A stretch of 64,000 nt of DNA from Streptomyces tauricus (GCF_014650955.1 NZ_BMVY01000031.1:41737-105736); one strand, 5' to 3'; counted from the stretch's first letter, positions 14,445 to 25,971 are shown. Program-made: numbers and translations. Notes: a model not told the origin generated them from the sequence alone.

Positions 14445-16169
14445 TCAGTGGCCCCGCCGCTCCTCGTCCCGGCCCGGCGCGCAGCCCGCTCCACCCATGG
14501 ACCTGGCCGTATAGCTGGAGTCCAGCCGGTAGAGGCCCGCCCGTGGCACGGTCAGCCGGGTCCAGGGCCCGTCCGGGCGCACGCAGCCCCCGTCGGCGCG
14601 CAGCCAAGGCGAGTACCGCACCCGTACGGTGACCGACCCGGCGCGCGGCACCCTCAGCACCACGGCCGCCTCGCCCGCCCGCACCACGTCGGCCGGCGGC
14701 GAGACGAGCGGTTCGGCGTCCCGGACGCGGTAGATCCGCCAGTGGGAGTCCCGCCAGACCGGCGTCAGCCAGTCCTGTCCGGCGGCGACCAGAGCCGCCT
14801 CGTGCTCGGCGGGACCGTCGGGTCTCCCGTCCGCCACGACCACGTGCCCGACGGCCCAGTGACGCAACCAGGCGTGGTAGCGCGGCGCGTCGAGGGCGCC
14901 CTCGTAGAACAGCCGCCCCCGCTCGACGTCCAACTGCCGGTTCCAGCCCCGTATCAACTGCGCGTGCGGAGCGAACAGGGCGGCCTCGCGATGGTTGCGG
15001 GCGGGCACCACCTCGACCCGGTCGCGGTGCGCGCCGAGGCGGTCGAGTTCCTTGAGGACGCCGTGGGTGTGGGTGGCCCAGGCCGGTACGGACGTCGAGA
15101 CCCGCAGGTCGTTGACGGTCGACATGGTGGTCCAGACGACCGACACGACGAGCGCGAGGGTATGCGCGACGCCCCCGCCACCGGACCGGAACCCGAACCC
15201 GCACCCGGGCTTACGGGGGGCGGTGCCGCTCAAGAGGCAGGCGAGCAGCACGGCCGGTGCGAAGAGTGCCGCGAGCCGTTCCACGTTGGTGCCGATGGGC
15301 GAGGGGACGAGCCAGGTCAGCACCACGCCGACGGCGTGGACGACCGCCCCGGCCCGCAGCGCCCGCCACGCGCGGGGGGCCGCCCACACCACGGCGGCCG
15401 ACAGGAGTACGGGCATCAGCACGCGGCCCCCCGCCATGGGCTGTTCGCCCTCGAAGGGGAACAGCAGAGCCGTCAGCGCGACGACGGCGACGGTCGGCAC
15501 GGACAGGACGAGGCACTTGGCGTACCGCCGGTCCGACAGCCATCCGGCGCCGGCCACCAGCAGGAACAGCCCGGCCACGGGGCTCGCGAGGGTGGCGAGC
15601 AGCGCACCCAGCGCACCCGCGGCCAGCCGCTTACGCCGCGCAGGCCGACCGGCCAGGGCGAGCAGACCTCCGAGCCCGAAGGCCAGTCCGAGGGCGAACG
15701 TCGTACGCCCCGAGGCGACGTTGGCCCACAGCCCGAACGCGCCGAGCAGCGCGGGCCACAGGGGCGCCCTGGCCACGGTCCGTGCCAGCAGCGCGCCCAG
15801 CAGCCAGGTGGCGGCCACCCCGGCGAGGACGGAGACGGTACGCACTCCCAGCACCGCCATCAAAGGAGGCGACAGCACGCTGTAGTTGACGGTGTGCGTG
15901 CCCCCGTACCAGAAGAGCCCGTACACGGTGCCGGGGTTGCGCGCGACGAATCCCGCCCAGGCGTACTGGGCCGCGAGATCACCGCCCCCCGTCGCGAGGA
16001 GGACGCCCCACACCGCGTACAGCGGAAGCACGGCGAGCACCGCGAGCGCGGGGACGCGCCACGACGTCGGCGGGAAGGGCCGGCGCGGCCGGTGCGCGGA
16101 GGGCGCCCGGCGCGCTTCGGGAACGCGCCCCGGCGCGGGCACGGGCGGGGAGAGCGACTGTACGGACAC
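14445..16169 (-). CDS. Polytopic membrane protein with C-terminal extracytoplasmic domain
   Basis: A 574-residue membrane protein of unknown function. After a Pro/Arg-rich cytoplasmic N-terminus, about ten hydrophobic helices run from residue 40 to about 360, including ALAVLAVLPLYAVWGVLLAT and TVSVLAGVAATWLLGALLA. A soluble domain of about 200 residues follows (HRDRVEVVPARNHREAALFAPHAQLIRGWNRQLDVERG...). The layout, many helices followed by an outer-face soluble domain, resembles GT-C-type membrane glycosyltransferases. Genome pipelines often label such proteins MFS transporter, which I consider less likely. No adjacent polyprenyl-sugar gene supports a substrate. It is monocistronic, with terminators on both sides. 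Confidence 0.7.
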   Translation of the reverse strand: MSVQSLSPPVPAPGRVPEARRAPSAHRPRRPFPPTSWRVPALAVLAVLPLYAVWGVLLATGGGDLAAQYAWAGFVARNPGTVYGLFWYGGTHTVNYSVLSPPLMAVLGVRTVSVLAGVAATWLLGALLARTVARAPLWPALLGAFGLWANVASGRTTFALGLAFGLGGLLALAGRPARRKRLAAGALGALLATLASPVAGLFLLVAGAGWLSDRRYAKCLVLSVPTVAVVALTALLFPFEGEQPMAGGRVLMPVLLSAAVVWAAPRAWRALRAGAVVHAVGVVLTWLVPSPIGTNVERLAALFAPAVLLACLLSGTAPRKPGCGFGFRSGGGGVAHTLALVVSVVWTTMSTVNDLRVSTSVPAWATHTHGVLKELDRLGAHRDRVEVVPARNHREAALFAPHAQLIRGWNRQLDVERGRLFYEGALDAPRYHAWLRHWAVGHVVVADGRPDGPAEHEAALVAAGQDWLTPVWRDSHWRIYRVRDAEPLVSPPADVVRAGEAAVVLRVPRAGSVTVRVRYSPWLRADGGCVRPDGPWTRLTVPRAGLYRLDSSYTARSMGGAGCAPGRDEERRGH

Positions 16170-16349
16170 GGGGCTGTTCCAGGGGCAGTACGGCGACGGA
16201 CGACCGGAGACGACCCGGCGACGCCCCCAACGACCCGCCGCCGGACACCGTCACGCTGGATGGGGCACTCGGGCGGCCCCCCGCGATCGGACGCCCCGAG
16301 GAACGGGCCCGAGTACGCGTAAAGGTCCCTCAGACAGTCCCACGGGGTG

Positions 16350-16400
16350 CGTCACACCCCGCCTCGCCTCACGTTTAGGCAGGTCAGGTGGGGTGTGACG
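16350..16400. terminator. Candidate terminator after the MurA-like gene
   Basis: Perfect 11-bp arms CGTCACACCCC / GGGGTGTGACG enclose 29 nt that can pair further. The structure lies 20 bp past the end of the MurA-like gene and could stop its transcript. Confidence 0.6.
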
Positions 16401-16419
16401 GTGCTTGTTCGGCAGACCC

Positions 16420-17949
16420 TCAGATGTCCCGGAAGATCTCGATCTGTGCGCCCACCGAGTTGAGGCGTTCCGCCAGGTCCTCGTAGCCTCGGTTGATCAC
16501 GTAGACGTTCCGTAGGACCGAGGTGCCTTCCGCCGCCATCATGGCGAGGAGGACGACCACCGCGGGGCGCAGGGCCGGAGGGCACATCATTTCCGCGGCT
16601 CGCCAGCGCGTGGGGCCCTCGACCAGGACGCGGTGCGGGTCGAGGAGCTGGAGGCGGCCGCCGAGGCGGTTCAGGTCCGTGAGGTAGATCGCGCGGTTGT
16701 CGTAGACCCAGTCGTGGATCAGTGTCTGGCCCTGCGCGGAGGCCGCGATCGCCGCGAAGAACGGGACGTTGTCGATGTTCAGGCCCGGGAAGGGCATGGG
16801 GTGGATCTTGTCGATCGGGGCTTCGAGCTTCGAGGGGCGCACGGTGAGGTCCACCAGGCGCGTACGGCCGTTGTCGGCGAAGTACTCCGCCGTGCGGTCG
16901 TGGTCGAGGCCCATCTCCTCCAGGACCGCCAGCTCGATCTCCAGGAACTCGATGGGGACGCGGCGCACGGTCAGCTCGGACTCCGTCACCACCGCCGCGG
17001 CCAGCAGGCTCATCGCCTCGACCGGGTCCTCGGACGGCGAGTAGTCCACGTCCACGTCGATGGTCGGCACACCGTGCACGGTGAGCGTCGTGGTGCCGAT
17101 GCCCTCCACCCGCACACCCAGCGCCTCCAGGAAGAAGCACAGGTCCTGGACCATGTAGTTCGAGGAGGCGTTGCGGATGACGGTCGTGCCCTCGTGGCGG
17201 GCGGCGGCCAGCAGCGCGTTCTCCGTCACGGTGTCGCCGCGCTCGGTCAGCACGATGGGTCGGCCGGGCGTCACCTTGCGGTCCACCCGCGCGTGGTACA
17301 TGCCCTCGGTGGCCGCGATGTCCAGACCGAACCGGCGCAGCGCGATCATGTGCGGCTCGATGGTCCGCGTACCGAGGTCGCAGCCGCCCGCGTACGGCAG
17401 CTTGAAGCCGTCCATGCGGTGCAGCAGCGGGCCGAGGAACATGATGATCGAGCGGGTGCGGCGGGCCGCCGCCTCGTCGATGGACGCCATGTCCAGCTCG
17501 GCGGGCGGCACGATCTCCAGGTCCACGCCACCGTTGATCCACCGGGTGCGTACGCCGATGGAGCCCAGCACCTCCAGAAGGCGGTACACCTCCTCGATGC
17601 GCGCGACGCGGCGCAGCACCGTGCGGCCCTTGTTCAGGAGCGTCGCACAGAGCAGCGCCACGCACGCGTTCTTGCTGGTCTTCACGTCGATCGAGCCGGA
17701 GAGCCGGCGTCCGCCGACCACGCGCAGATGCATCGGGCCCGCGTAGCCGAGCGAGACGATCTCACTGTCCAGTGCTTCACCGATTCGGGCGATCATCTCA
17801 AGGCTGATGTTTTGATTGCCACGCTCGATGCGGTTCACCGCGCTCTGACTGGTACTGAGCGCCTCGGCCAGCTGCGTCTGTGTCCAGCCCCGGTGCTGAC
17901 GGGCGTCACGGATGAGCTTGCCGATGCGTACGAGGTAGTCGTCTGCCAT
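16420..17949 (-). CDS. HTH-fused MurA-like protein (EPSP synthase/UDP-GlcNAc enolpyruvyl transferase family)
   Basis: A 509-residue two-part protein. Residues 1-70 are an XRE/Cro-type helix-turn-helix (LIRDARQHRGWTQTQLAEALSTSQSAVNRIERGN). Residues 75-509 are a MurA-type enolpyruvyl transferase. The catalytic-loop Cys appears kept (YAGGCDLGTRTIEPH, compare GGCxxGxRPxD), as do the Lys-Asn pair (SKNACVALL) and the C-terminal Arg (PALRPAVVVL). The segment where MurA has its catalytic Asp (FPTDMQ) reads FPGLNID here, so by eye that Asp is missing. S. coelicolor has a true murA elsewhere and a paralogue next to aconitase; this is that paralogue. A DNA-binding sensor of a cell-wall precursor is an attractive idea but is inference. 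The DUF4236 gene lies just upstream on the same strand. Confidence 0.85.
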   Translation of the reverse strand: MADDYLVRIGKLIRDARQHRGWTQTQLAEALSTSQSAVNRIERGNQNISLEMIARIGEALDSEIVSLGYAGPMHLRVVGGRRLSGSIDVKTSKNACVALLCATLLNKGRTVLRRVARIEEVYRLLEVLGSIGVRTRWINGGVDLEIVPPAELDMASIDEAAARRTRSIIMFLGPLLHRMDGFKLPYAGGCDLGTRTIEPHMIALRRFGLDIAATEGMYHARVDRKVTPGRPIVLTERGDTVTENALLAAARHEGTTVIRNASSNYMVQDLCFFLEALGVRVEGIGTTTLTVHGVPTIDVDVDYSPSEDPVEAMSLLAAAVVTESELTVRRVPIEFLEIELAVLEEMGLDHDRTAEYFADNGRTRLVDLTVRPSKLEAPIDKIHPMPFPGLNIDNVPFFAAIAASAQGQTLIHDWVYDNRAIYLTDLNRLGGRLQLLDPHRVLVEGPTRWRAAEMMCPPALRPAVVVLLAMMAAEGTSVLRNVYVINRGYEDLAERLNSVGAQIEIFRDI

Positions 17950-18012
17950 GACGGCAGGCTATCTCACATATGAGATGCCGCATCCGGAGGGGTCCGTTGG
18001 GGTGACGGTGCC

Positions 18013-18210
18013 TCAGTGGCGCTTGGCGCGGGTGGTGCGCCGCCAGCCGAAGGGGCCGGGGAGGTCCATGGAGGTGGTCCGGCGGCCCGTGCTGCTGTGC
18101 GTGTGCTTGGGGCCGTTCTTGCCGCCCGTGGTGATGGACCACGACTTCTTGTTGATGTTCAGCCGTACGCCGGGCAGGATCCGGAAGCTTTTGCGGAATG
18201 TGAGCGGCAT
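18013..18210 (-). CDS. DUF4236 family small protein
   Basis: A 65-residue basic protein beginning MPLTFRKSFRILPGVRLNINKKSWS, the signature start of DUF4236. A Ser/Thr/Gly-rich middle and the tail GPFGWRRTTRAKRH follow. Function is unknown; members occur across bacteria and phages as short basic proteins. ATG 18210 follows a purine-rich AAGGGGG site. It lies upstream of, and on the same strand as, the MurA-like gene, 63 bp away. Confidence 0.85.
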   Translation of the reverse strand: MPLTFRKSFRILPGVRLNINKKSWSITTGGKNGPKHTHSSTGRRTTSMDLPGPFGWRRTTRAKRH

Positions 18211-18427
18211 GGTTGCCCCCTTCGTCGTCGTCCGCTGCCAGGTACCCCGAATGCGGGTCGGTACGCCGAACGCCCGTGCGTCCGGGCCTGGTTCGGCGCC
18301 GGGCGAGGGCCGACCCCTGGCGGAGGGCGGGTGACGGGCGGGCGGGCGCGGGCGCCGCGGTACGGCCGCCCGGCGGGCTCGCCGGGGAGCGACTCGGCCG
18401 GACGAGAGGGGGCACTCGCCCTCCGGG

Positions 18428-18448
18428 CATGACCGTCCCGCGGTCATG
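18428..18448. promoter_or_regulatory. Inverted repeat upstream of acnA
   Basis: Arms CATGACCG / CGGTCATG with a 5-nt spacer lie just upstream of a second, perfect palindrome at 18458. It may be an operator or a hairpin in the divergent promoter region shared by the DUF4236 gene and acnA. Confidence 0.45.
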
Positions 18449-18457
18449 TACTAGAGT

Positions 18458-18475
18458 TATCTCGACATCGAGATA
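18458..18475. promoter_or_regulatory. 18-bp palindrome upstream of acnA (candidate TamR/MarR-type operator)
   Basis: TATCTCGA-CA-TCGAGATA is a perfect palindrome 131 bp before the acnA start. In S. coelicolor the MarR-family regulator TamR is reported to act on the aconitase gene in the oxidative-stress response. This palindrome has the size and form of a MarR-dimer site, so TamR is the leading candidate. I could not compare it with the published motif. Confidence 0.6.
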
Positions 18476-18519
18476 TCTGCCGAGGCGTGCCGCAGCCGCC
18501 CGGGACCGGTAAGGGTTAC

Positions 18520-18538
18520 CTAACTTAGCCTGACCTTA
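18520..18538. promoter_or_regulatory. Possible iron box (DmdR/IdeR-type) in acnA leader
   Basis: On the reverse strand this 19-mer reads TAAGGTCAGGCTAAGTTAG and agrees by eye at 14 of 19 positions with the actinobacterial iron box TTAGGTTAGGCTAACCTAA. Aconitase carries a 4Fe-4S cluster, so iron control would make sense. The match is imperfect, especially in the right half. Confidence 0.4.
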
Positions 18539-18605
18539 GCGGATCGGCCAAGAGGGCGTGGCGGCAGGATGCGGTGGTACGCGCACATGAATGAAGGAGA
18601 CTGTC

Positions 18606-21320
<2,715 letters not shown>

Positions 21321-21339
21321 CCGATCCGGCACGGCAGTC

Positions 21340-21377
21340 GAGGGCCGCACTCCCGGAAGCCCGGGGGTGCGGCCCTC
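21340..21377. terminator. acnA terminator
   Basis: Long hairpin with arms GAGGGCCGCACTCCCGG / CCCGGGGGTGCGGCCCTC (one mismatch region) and a short loop, 20 bp after the acnA stop. Confidence 0.8.
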
Positions 21378-21396
21378 CGCCGTGGGCGGGGCCCGC

Positions 21397-21562
21397 GCCG
21401 TTCCCCGCGCCCCTGAGAGCAGGAGATTGCGCGGTTCCCCGCCCCCCAAGGCAAAAGATTGCGCCGTTCCCCGCGCCCCCAAAGGCAAAGGACTGCGCCG
21501 TTCCCCGCGCCCCTGAGGGGGCGACGGCGCAGCCGAGCCTTCAGGGGCGCGGGGAACGGCGC
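21397..21562. repeat. Cluster of five GTTCCCCGCGCCCCT dispersed repeats
   Basis: Copies near 21397, 21431 (degenerate), 21461 and 21495 lie on the plus strand and one near 21542 is inverted, so the outermost units can form a large hairpin. The same element recurs at 24053, 41651, 50646, 60243 and 63676, always between genes. This accounts for most of the 374-bp gap between acnA and the two-component genes; the rest shows nothing. Confidence 0.85.
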
Positions 21563-21694
21563 GGCCAGCTACAGCGGACCCGCACCTTCCGGAGGGCCGC
21601 CCACGGTGGGACCGCACCTTCGGCGGGGCGGACACACGGGTGTGGCTCAGGTGGAACACAGGGTTCCCTCAGGCGATCCGGACAGGATCACTAC

Positions 21695-22411
21695 ATGTCT
21701 GGCACCCGAAGCGCACCCGTCCGCGTGCTGATCGTCGACGACGAACCCGCTCTGACCGAGCTGCTCTCCGCGGCCGTCACGGACGCCGGCTGGCAGCCCT
21801 ACCCGGCCGCGGACGGACGGACCGCGCTGCGCGTCGCCCGCACCCGCGCCCCGCACGCCGTCGTCCTCGACGGAATGCTGCCCGACCTGGACGGCGTCCA
21901 GGTCCTGCGCCGGCTGCGGCAGGAGACCCCGCGGCTGCCCGTCCTGATGCTCACCGCGCGCGACGCGCTGGAACACCGCATCGACGGCCTCGCCGCCGGC
22001 GCCGACGACTACGTGACGAAGCCCTTCTCCCTGGAGGAGGTCGTGCTGCGGCTGCGCGGGCTGCTGCGGCGGGCCGGCGCCGAGGAGGCCAGGTCAGGCG
22101 GTTCGGTACTGGCCCTCGGGGACCTGGTACTGACCGAGGAGACCCGTGAGGTGCACCGCGATGGTACGCGGGTCCAGCTCACCGCCAAGGAGTTCGACCT
22201 GCTCAGCCTGCTGCTGAGCCACCCGCGCCAGGTGCTGAGCAAGACACAGATCCTCGACCATGTGTGGAGCAACTGCTTCGACGGCGGAGGGAACCTCGTC
22301 GAGGTCTACATCTCCAGTCTCCGCCGCAAGCTCGACAAGGGGCGGACACCGATGATCCACACCGTGCGTGGCGTCGGATACGCCATCAGACCGCCGGGGG
22401 ACGGCGGATGA
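21695..22411 (+). CDS. OmpR/PhoB-family response regulator
   Basis: A 238-residue DNA-binding response regulator. The receiver domain (about 9-120) has the acidic pair in IVDDEP, phospho-acceptor Asp59 in VVLDGMLPDLDG and the conserved Lys in DDYVTKPFS. The C-terminal winged helix (about 145-232) has LTAKEFDLLSLLLSHPRQVLSKTQILDHVW and the recognition region VEVYISSLRRKLDK. Its stop overlaps the start of the histidine kinase gene (ATGA), so the two form a cognate pair. It reads away from acnA and the targets are not evident. Confidence 0.95.
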   Translation: MSGTRSAPVRVLIVDDEPALTELLSAAVTDAGWQPYPAADGRTALRVARTRAPHAVVLDGMLPDLDGVQVLRRLRQETPRLPVLMLTARDALEHRIDGLAAGADDYVTKPFSLEEVVLRLRGLLRRAGAEEARSGGSVLALGDLVLTEETREVHRDGTRVQLTAKEFDLLSLLLSHPRQVLSKTQILDHVWSNCFDGGGNLVEVYISSLRRKLDKGRTPMIHTVRGVGYAIRPPGDGG

Positions 22412-23961
22412 GGCCGCGCCTGCCGGAGCGGCGTTCCCTGCGCACCCGCCTCCTGCTCTTCATCGGCGTCATCCTGGTCGTCGTCTGCGCGGCGATGGCG
22501 CTCACCACCGTCCTCGCCCAGCGCGCCTATCTGATGGGCAACCTCGACCAGCGCGTCACCGACGCCGCCGAGCGCAGCCAGGGCGGGCTGCAGCGCCGCA
22601 CGGGCGACGACACGGACCTCGGCTTCCTGAACGAGCGCGGCCAGGCAGTCGGCACGCTGGCCGCCCGCTTCGACGCCGATACCGGTGCCGACGCCGACGG
22701 GACCGGGCAGGTCATCGCGGCCCAGGTGGTCACCGACGACGGTACGCGGCAGACCCTCACCGCCGCCCAGCGCGCCGCCCTGGACGGCATCGACACCGAC
22801 GGCTCCCTGCACACCCGTACGATCCCCGGCCTCGGCACCTACCGCGTGACCGCCATCGCCGGCGACGGCGTCCCCGTACTCACCGGGCTCCCGATGGACG
22901 ACGTACAGGACATGATCGGCCGCCTGGTCCTGATCGAGGCAGTGGCGGGAGGCCTCGGCCTGGCCGCCGCCGGGGTGGTCTGCGCCGTGGTGATACGCCG
23001 TCAGCTGCGACCGCTGGGCCGGGTGGCCGCCACCGCCGTCGAGGTCTCACGGGTCCCGCTGGGCCGGGGCGCGGTCACCGGGCTCACCCGGGTACGCGAA
23101 CGGGACACCTACCCCGGCAGCGAGGCCGGACAGGTCGGCGCCGCGCTCAACCGCATGATCGACCATGTGGAGTCCTCGCTCGCCGAACGCCAGCGCGGCG
23201 AGGAACGCATGCGGCGCTTCCTCGCGGACGCCAGCCATGAACTGCGTACGCCGCTCGCGTCCATCGCCGGGTACGCGGAGCTGATGAACCGCGGCACCCA
23301 GCGGATCGAGCCCACGCTGGCCTGGAGGCGGGTCTCCGCCGAGTCGGCGCGTATGACGGGCCTCGTGGAGGACCTGCTGCTGCTCGCCAGGCTCGACGAG
23401 GGGCGTCCGCTCCAGTCGTCCGAGGTCGACCTCGCGGCGCTGGTCGCCGAGGCGGTGTGGGACGCACGGGCGGCGGGCGGTGGCCACGACTGGCAACTGG
23501 CGCTGCTCCTCGACGCTCCGGCGCTCGTGCTCGGCGACGAGGCGCGGCTTCACCAGGTGGTGGCGAACCTGTTGGCGAACGCGCGGGTGCACACGCCTGT
23601 GGGGACGACTGTCGTCGCGTCGGTGGAGGCGACGGAGGCGCATTGCGTGATCCGTGTCCGCGACGACGGGCCCGGTATCGCGCCGCATCTGCTGCCCGCG
23701 GTCTTCGAGCGCTTCACACGGGGTGACGTGTCCCGCTCCCGGAACGGCCCGGCCGACGGCGGCTCCGGGCTCGGGCTCGCGATCGTGGCGGCGATCGCGG
23801 CCGCGCACGGGGGCCACATCGTCGTGGACAGCGAACCGGGCCGTACGGAGTTCACGCTGACCCTGCCGCCGTCCCACGTGCCCTTGGAGGCGCCTCCGGG
23901 AGCGTCGGCCGCCCCACACGCCGGCCTGGCCCTCGAAGCCCCGACTTCCGACCCACGCTGA
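22408..23961 (+). CDS. Sensor histidine kinase
   Basis: A 517-residue membrane histidine kinase paired with the preceding regulator. TM1 lies at about residues 13-36 and TM2 at about 170-197, flanking a sensor region of about 130 residues. HAMP follows, then HisKA with phospho-acceptor His277 (DASHELRTPLASIAGYAE), and HATPase_c with N-box VANLLANARVHT, RDDGPGIAP and GSGLGLAIVAAIAAAHGG. ATG 22408 overlaps the regulator's stop by 4 bp. A longer frame from 22264 would run through the regulator gene and is rejected. The C-terminal tail (about 20 residues, Pro/Ala rich) is disordered-looking. The signal is unknown. Confidence 0.95.
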   Translation: MRPRLPERRSLRTRLLLFIGVILVVVCAAMALTTVLAQRAYLMGNLDQRVTDAAERSQGGLQRRTGDDTDLGFLNERGQAVGTLAARFDADTGADADGTGQVIAAQVVTDDGTRQTLTAAQRAALDGIDTDGSLHTRTIPGLGTYRVTAIAGDGVPVLTGLPMDDVQDMIGRLVLIEAVAGGLGLAAAGVVCAVVIRRQLRPLGRVAATAVEVSRVPLGRGAVTGLTRVRERDTYPGSEAGQVGAALNRMIDHVESSLAERQRGEERMRRFLADASHELRTPLASIAGYAELMNRGTQRIEPTLAWRRVSAESARMTGLVEDLLLLARLDEGRPLQSSEVDLAALVAEAVWDARAAGGGHDWQLALLLDAPALVLGDEARLHQVVANLLANARVHTPVGTTVVASVEATEAHCVIRVRDDGPGIAPHLLPAVFERFTRGDVSRSRNGPADGGSGLGLAIVAAIAAAHGGHIVVDSEPGRTEFTLTLPPSHVPLEAPPGASAAPHAGLALEAPTSDPR

Positions 23962-24052
23962 CCACCGAGCACGGGGCCTCACCCCGGCCCACCCAGGGCG
24001 AGGGCGGCGCCCGCAGGCCGAAAGTCCCGCCTGGCCCGCGCGGTGGCTGGCC

Positions 24053-24226
24053 GCGCAGTTCCCCGCGCCCCTCAAGGCGGTGCTGCGCCCCGGCCTTTGC
24101 CGCGCGGGTACGTGGAGGCTGGGCGCGCAGTTCCCCGCGCCCTAACGGCTCGGCTGCGCCTTCGTGCCCTCAGGGGCGCGGGGAACGGCGCAGTCTTTTG
24201 TCTTTAGGGGCGCGGGGAACTGCGCA
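24053..24226. repeat. Cluster of GTTCCCCGCGCCCCT dispersed repeats
   Basis: Plus-strand copies at about 24053 and 24125 and inverted copies at about 24170 and 24205. They fill much of the 406-bp gap between the histidine kinase and DUF3500 genes. The opposed pairs can fold into hairpins and probably end the kinase transcript. Nothing else was recognised in the gap. Confidence 0.85.
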
Positions 24227-24367
24227 ATCTTGTTGCTACCAGCCGCAACGCGGACCGTACCCACCCCCACCCCCAACCCTTCAGCCAGCACTCAGGTTGG
24301 CCCCCCACAGTCGTCTCGCGCGGCCGGCCGCAAGGGATCGGCCCATGGCGATGAGGGAGTAGCCGCG

Positions 24368-25714
24368 ATGACCGGACTCGACAGCGGCGCGGAACCCGTG
24401 GCGCAGGAGCCGCAGACGGGCCGTCAGGCACACGCAGGTCGGCGGAACTTCATGCGCAAGGTCTTCTTCGCCGGCGGCGCAACCGCCGTCGCGACGATGG
24501 GCGGCGCCGGCGCCTGGGCCGCCCTCGCCGCCGACGAACCCGGCGCGACCGCCTCGGCCGACCCGAGCGGAACGCCCACCGGCACCCCGAGCGGCGCCCC
24601 GACCGGAGGTCCGGGTGCCGGCGGCCCCGGCAACCAGTCCATCACCGAGGACTTCTTCGGTCTCACCACCGACGGCAAGAAGATCGACGACCTCTTCACG
24701 GTCCACTCCGAGGGCGTCGCCACCGCCCCGGTGATCGCCGCCGCGAACGCCTTCCTCGCCGGACTGAGCGCCACGCAGAAGTCGTCGACGCAGTTCACCG
24801 TCCACTCCACCGAGTGGCGGCTGTGGAGCAACGTCGACGCGTACGACCGTCAGGGCGTCTCGATCGCCGACCTCTCCGACGAGCAGCAGGCGCTCGGCAA
24901 AGCCCTGCTGAAGTCGGCCCTCAGCGCCGACGGGCTGGAGACCACGGAGAGGATCCGCCGGATCAACCAGGCAGCCGGAGAGGCGATCGACAACACGGAC
25001 TCCTTCAACGAGGAGGCCTTCTACTACACGGTGCTGGGCACGCCGTCCGCCACCGAACCCTGGGGCTTCCAGTTCGACGGGCACCACCTGGTCATCAACT
25101 ACTTCGTGCTCGGCGGCCAGGTCGTCATGAGCCCCTGCTTCTGGGGCTCGGAACCGACCGAGATCGACATCGACGGCACGACCGTCTCCGTGTGCAAGGA
25201 GGAGGTGAAGGCGAGCCTCGCCTTCATCAACTCCCTCACCGAGGCCCAGCGGACGGTCGCGATCGAGTCCACGACCAAGTCGAACGAGTCCATGAAGGCG
25301 GGCGCCTTCGCTGACAACACGGTCCAGGAGTACACCGGCCTGCGCGGCAACGCCCTCACCGGCTCCCAGAAGCTGAAACTGCTCGGCATCGTGGAGGCCT
25401 TCACCGGCCGCGCCAAGGCCGATGTCGCCAAGGCCAGGCTGGCCGAGGTCAGGGCCCACCTGGACGACACGTACGTCACCTGGACGGGCGGCATCGCGGA
25501 CGACTCCGCCTTCTACGTCCGGGTGCACAGCCCGGTCGTCTGGGTCGAGGTCGACTGCCAGGCCCCAGGACCGCTCGCGGGCGCGTACGGCGCCTCGCAG
25601 GGCAGCGGTGCGACCCAGATGCACGTGCACTCCGTCATCCGCACCCCGAACGGCAACGACTACGGAAAGGAGCTTCTGCGACAGCACTACCTGACGTCCC
25701 CTCACCACCGGTGA
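24368..25714 (+). CDS. Tat-exported DUF3500 protein
   Basis: A 448-residue secreted protein. A twin-arginine-like signal (GRRNFMRKVFFAGGATAVATMGGAGAW) is followed by a Thr/Pro/Gly linker (about 62-88). The DUF3500 domain follows, recognised by FGLTTDGKKIDDLFTVHSEGV, TPSATEPWGFQFDGHHLVINYFVLGGQVVMSPCFWGSEP and the His-containing C-terminus. DUF3500 has no established biochemical function. The conserved GHHL and MHVH His residues suggest a metal site. ATG 24368 follows a GAGGGAG site. It stands alone, with a perfect hairpin terminator after it. Confidence 0.88.
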   Translation: MTGLDSGAEPVAQEPQTGRQAHAGRRNFMRKVFFAGGATAVATMGGAGAWAALAADEPGATASADPSGTPTGTPSGAPTGGPGAGGPGNQSITEDFFGLTTDGKKIDDLFTVHSEGVATAPVIAAANAFLAGLSATQKSSTQFTVHSTEWRLWSNVDAYDRQGVSIADLSDEQQALGKALLKSALSADGLETTERIRRINQAAGEAIDNTDSFNEEAFYYTVLGTPSATEPWGFQFDGHHLVINYFVLGGQVVMSPCFWGSEPTEIDIDGTTVSVCKEEVKASLAFINSLTEAQRTVAIESTTKSNESMKAGAFADNTVQEYTGLRGNALTGSQKLKLLGIVEAFTGRAKADVAKARLAEVRAHLDDTYVTWTGGIADDSAFYVRVHSPVVWVEVDCQAPGPLAGAYGASQGSGATQMHVHSVIRTPNGNDYGKELLRQHYLTSPHHR

Positions 25715-25760
25715 GCCAAGGCGTACTTGGAGTCTCCCGTCATCCGAGTCTCCCGTCATC

Positions 25761-25794
25761 GCGAGGGCCGCACCCGTCCGGGTGCGGCCCTCGC
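25761..25794. terminator. Terminator after the DUF3500 gene
   Basis: Perfect 15-bp arms beginning GCGAGGGCCGCACCC with a 4-nt loop, about 46 bp past the stop codon. Confidence 0.85.
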
Positions 25795-25848
25795 GCGTCA
25801 GCCGTTTACATGTGCATCGCACCGCGCTAGCTTCGACAGCACGTGGGG

Positions 25849-25862
25849 TGGGAGCGCTCCCA
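25849..25862. promoter_or_regulatory. CebR-type operator upstream of the LPMO gene
   Basis: TGGGAGCGCTCCCA is a perfect 14-bp palindrome and equals the established CebR box, the cellobiose-responsive LacI-type repressor site of Streptomyces. It lies about 110 bp upstream of the chosen LPMO start. It predicts induction of this gene by cellobiose or cellotriose. Confidence 0.85.
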
Positions 25863-25971
25863 TTCCGGGTGGACCGGAACCCGCCCCGGGGCCGCCCCCA
25901 CCCCACACATCCCGCACGTACACCACCCGCACCTCACACGGCCTGTGAACGAAGGGATGGATTGTGCTGTC

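Noticed and set aside
14358..16322. Open frame of 654 codons opposite the membrane-protein gene
   Set aside because: Gly/Arg/Pro/His-rich low complexity, and it crosses the terminator at 14400.
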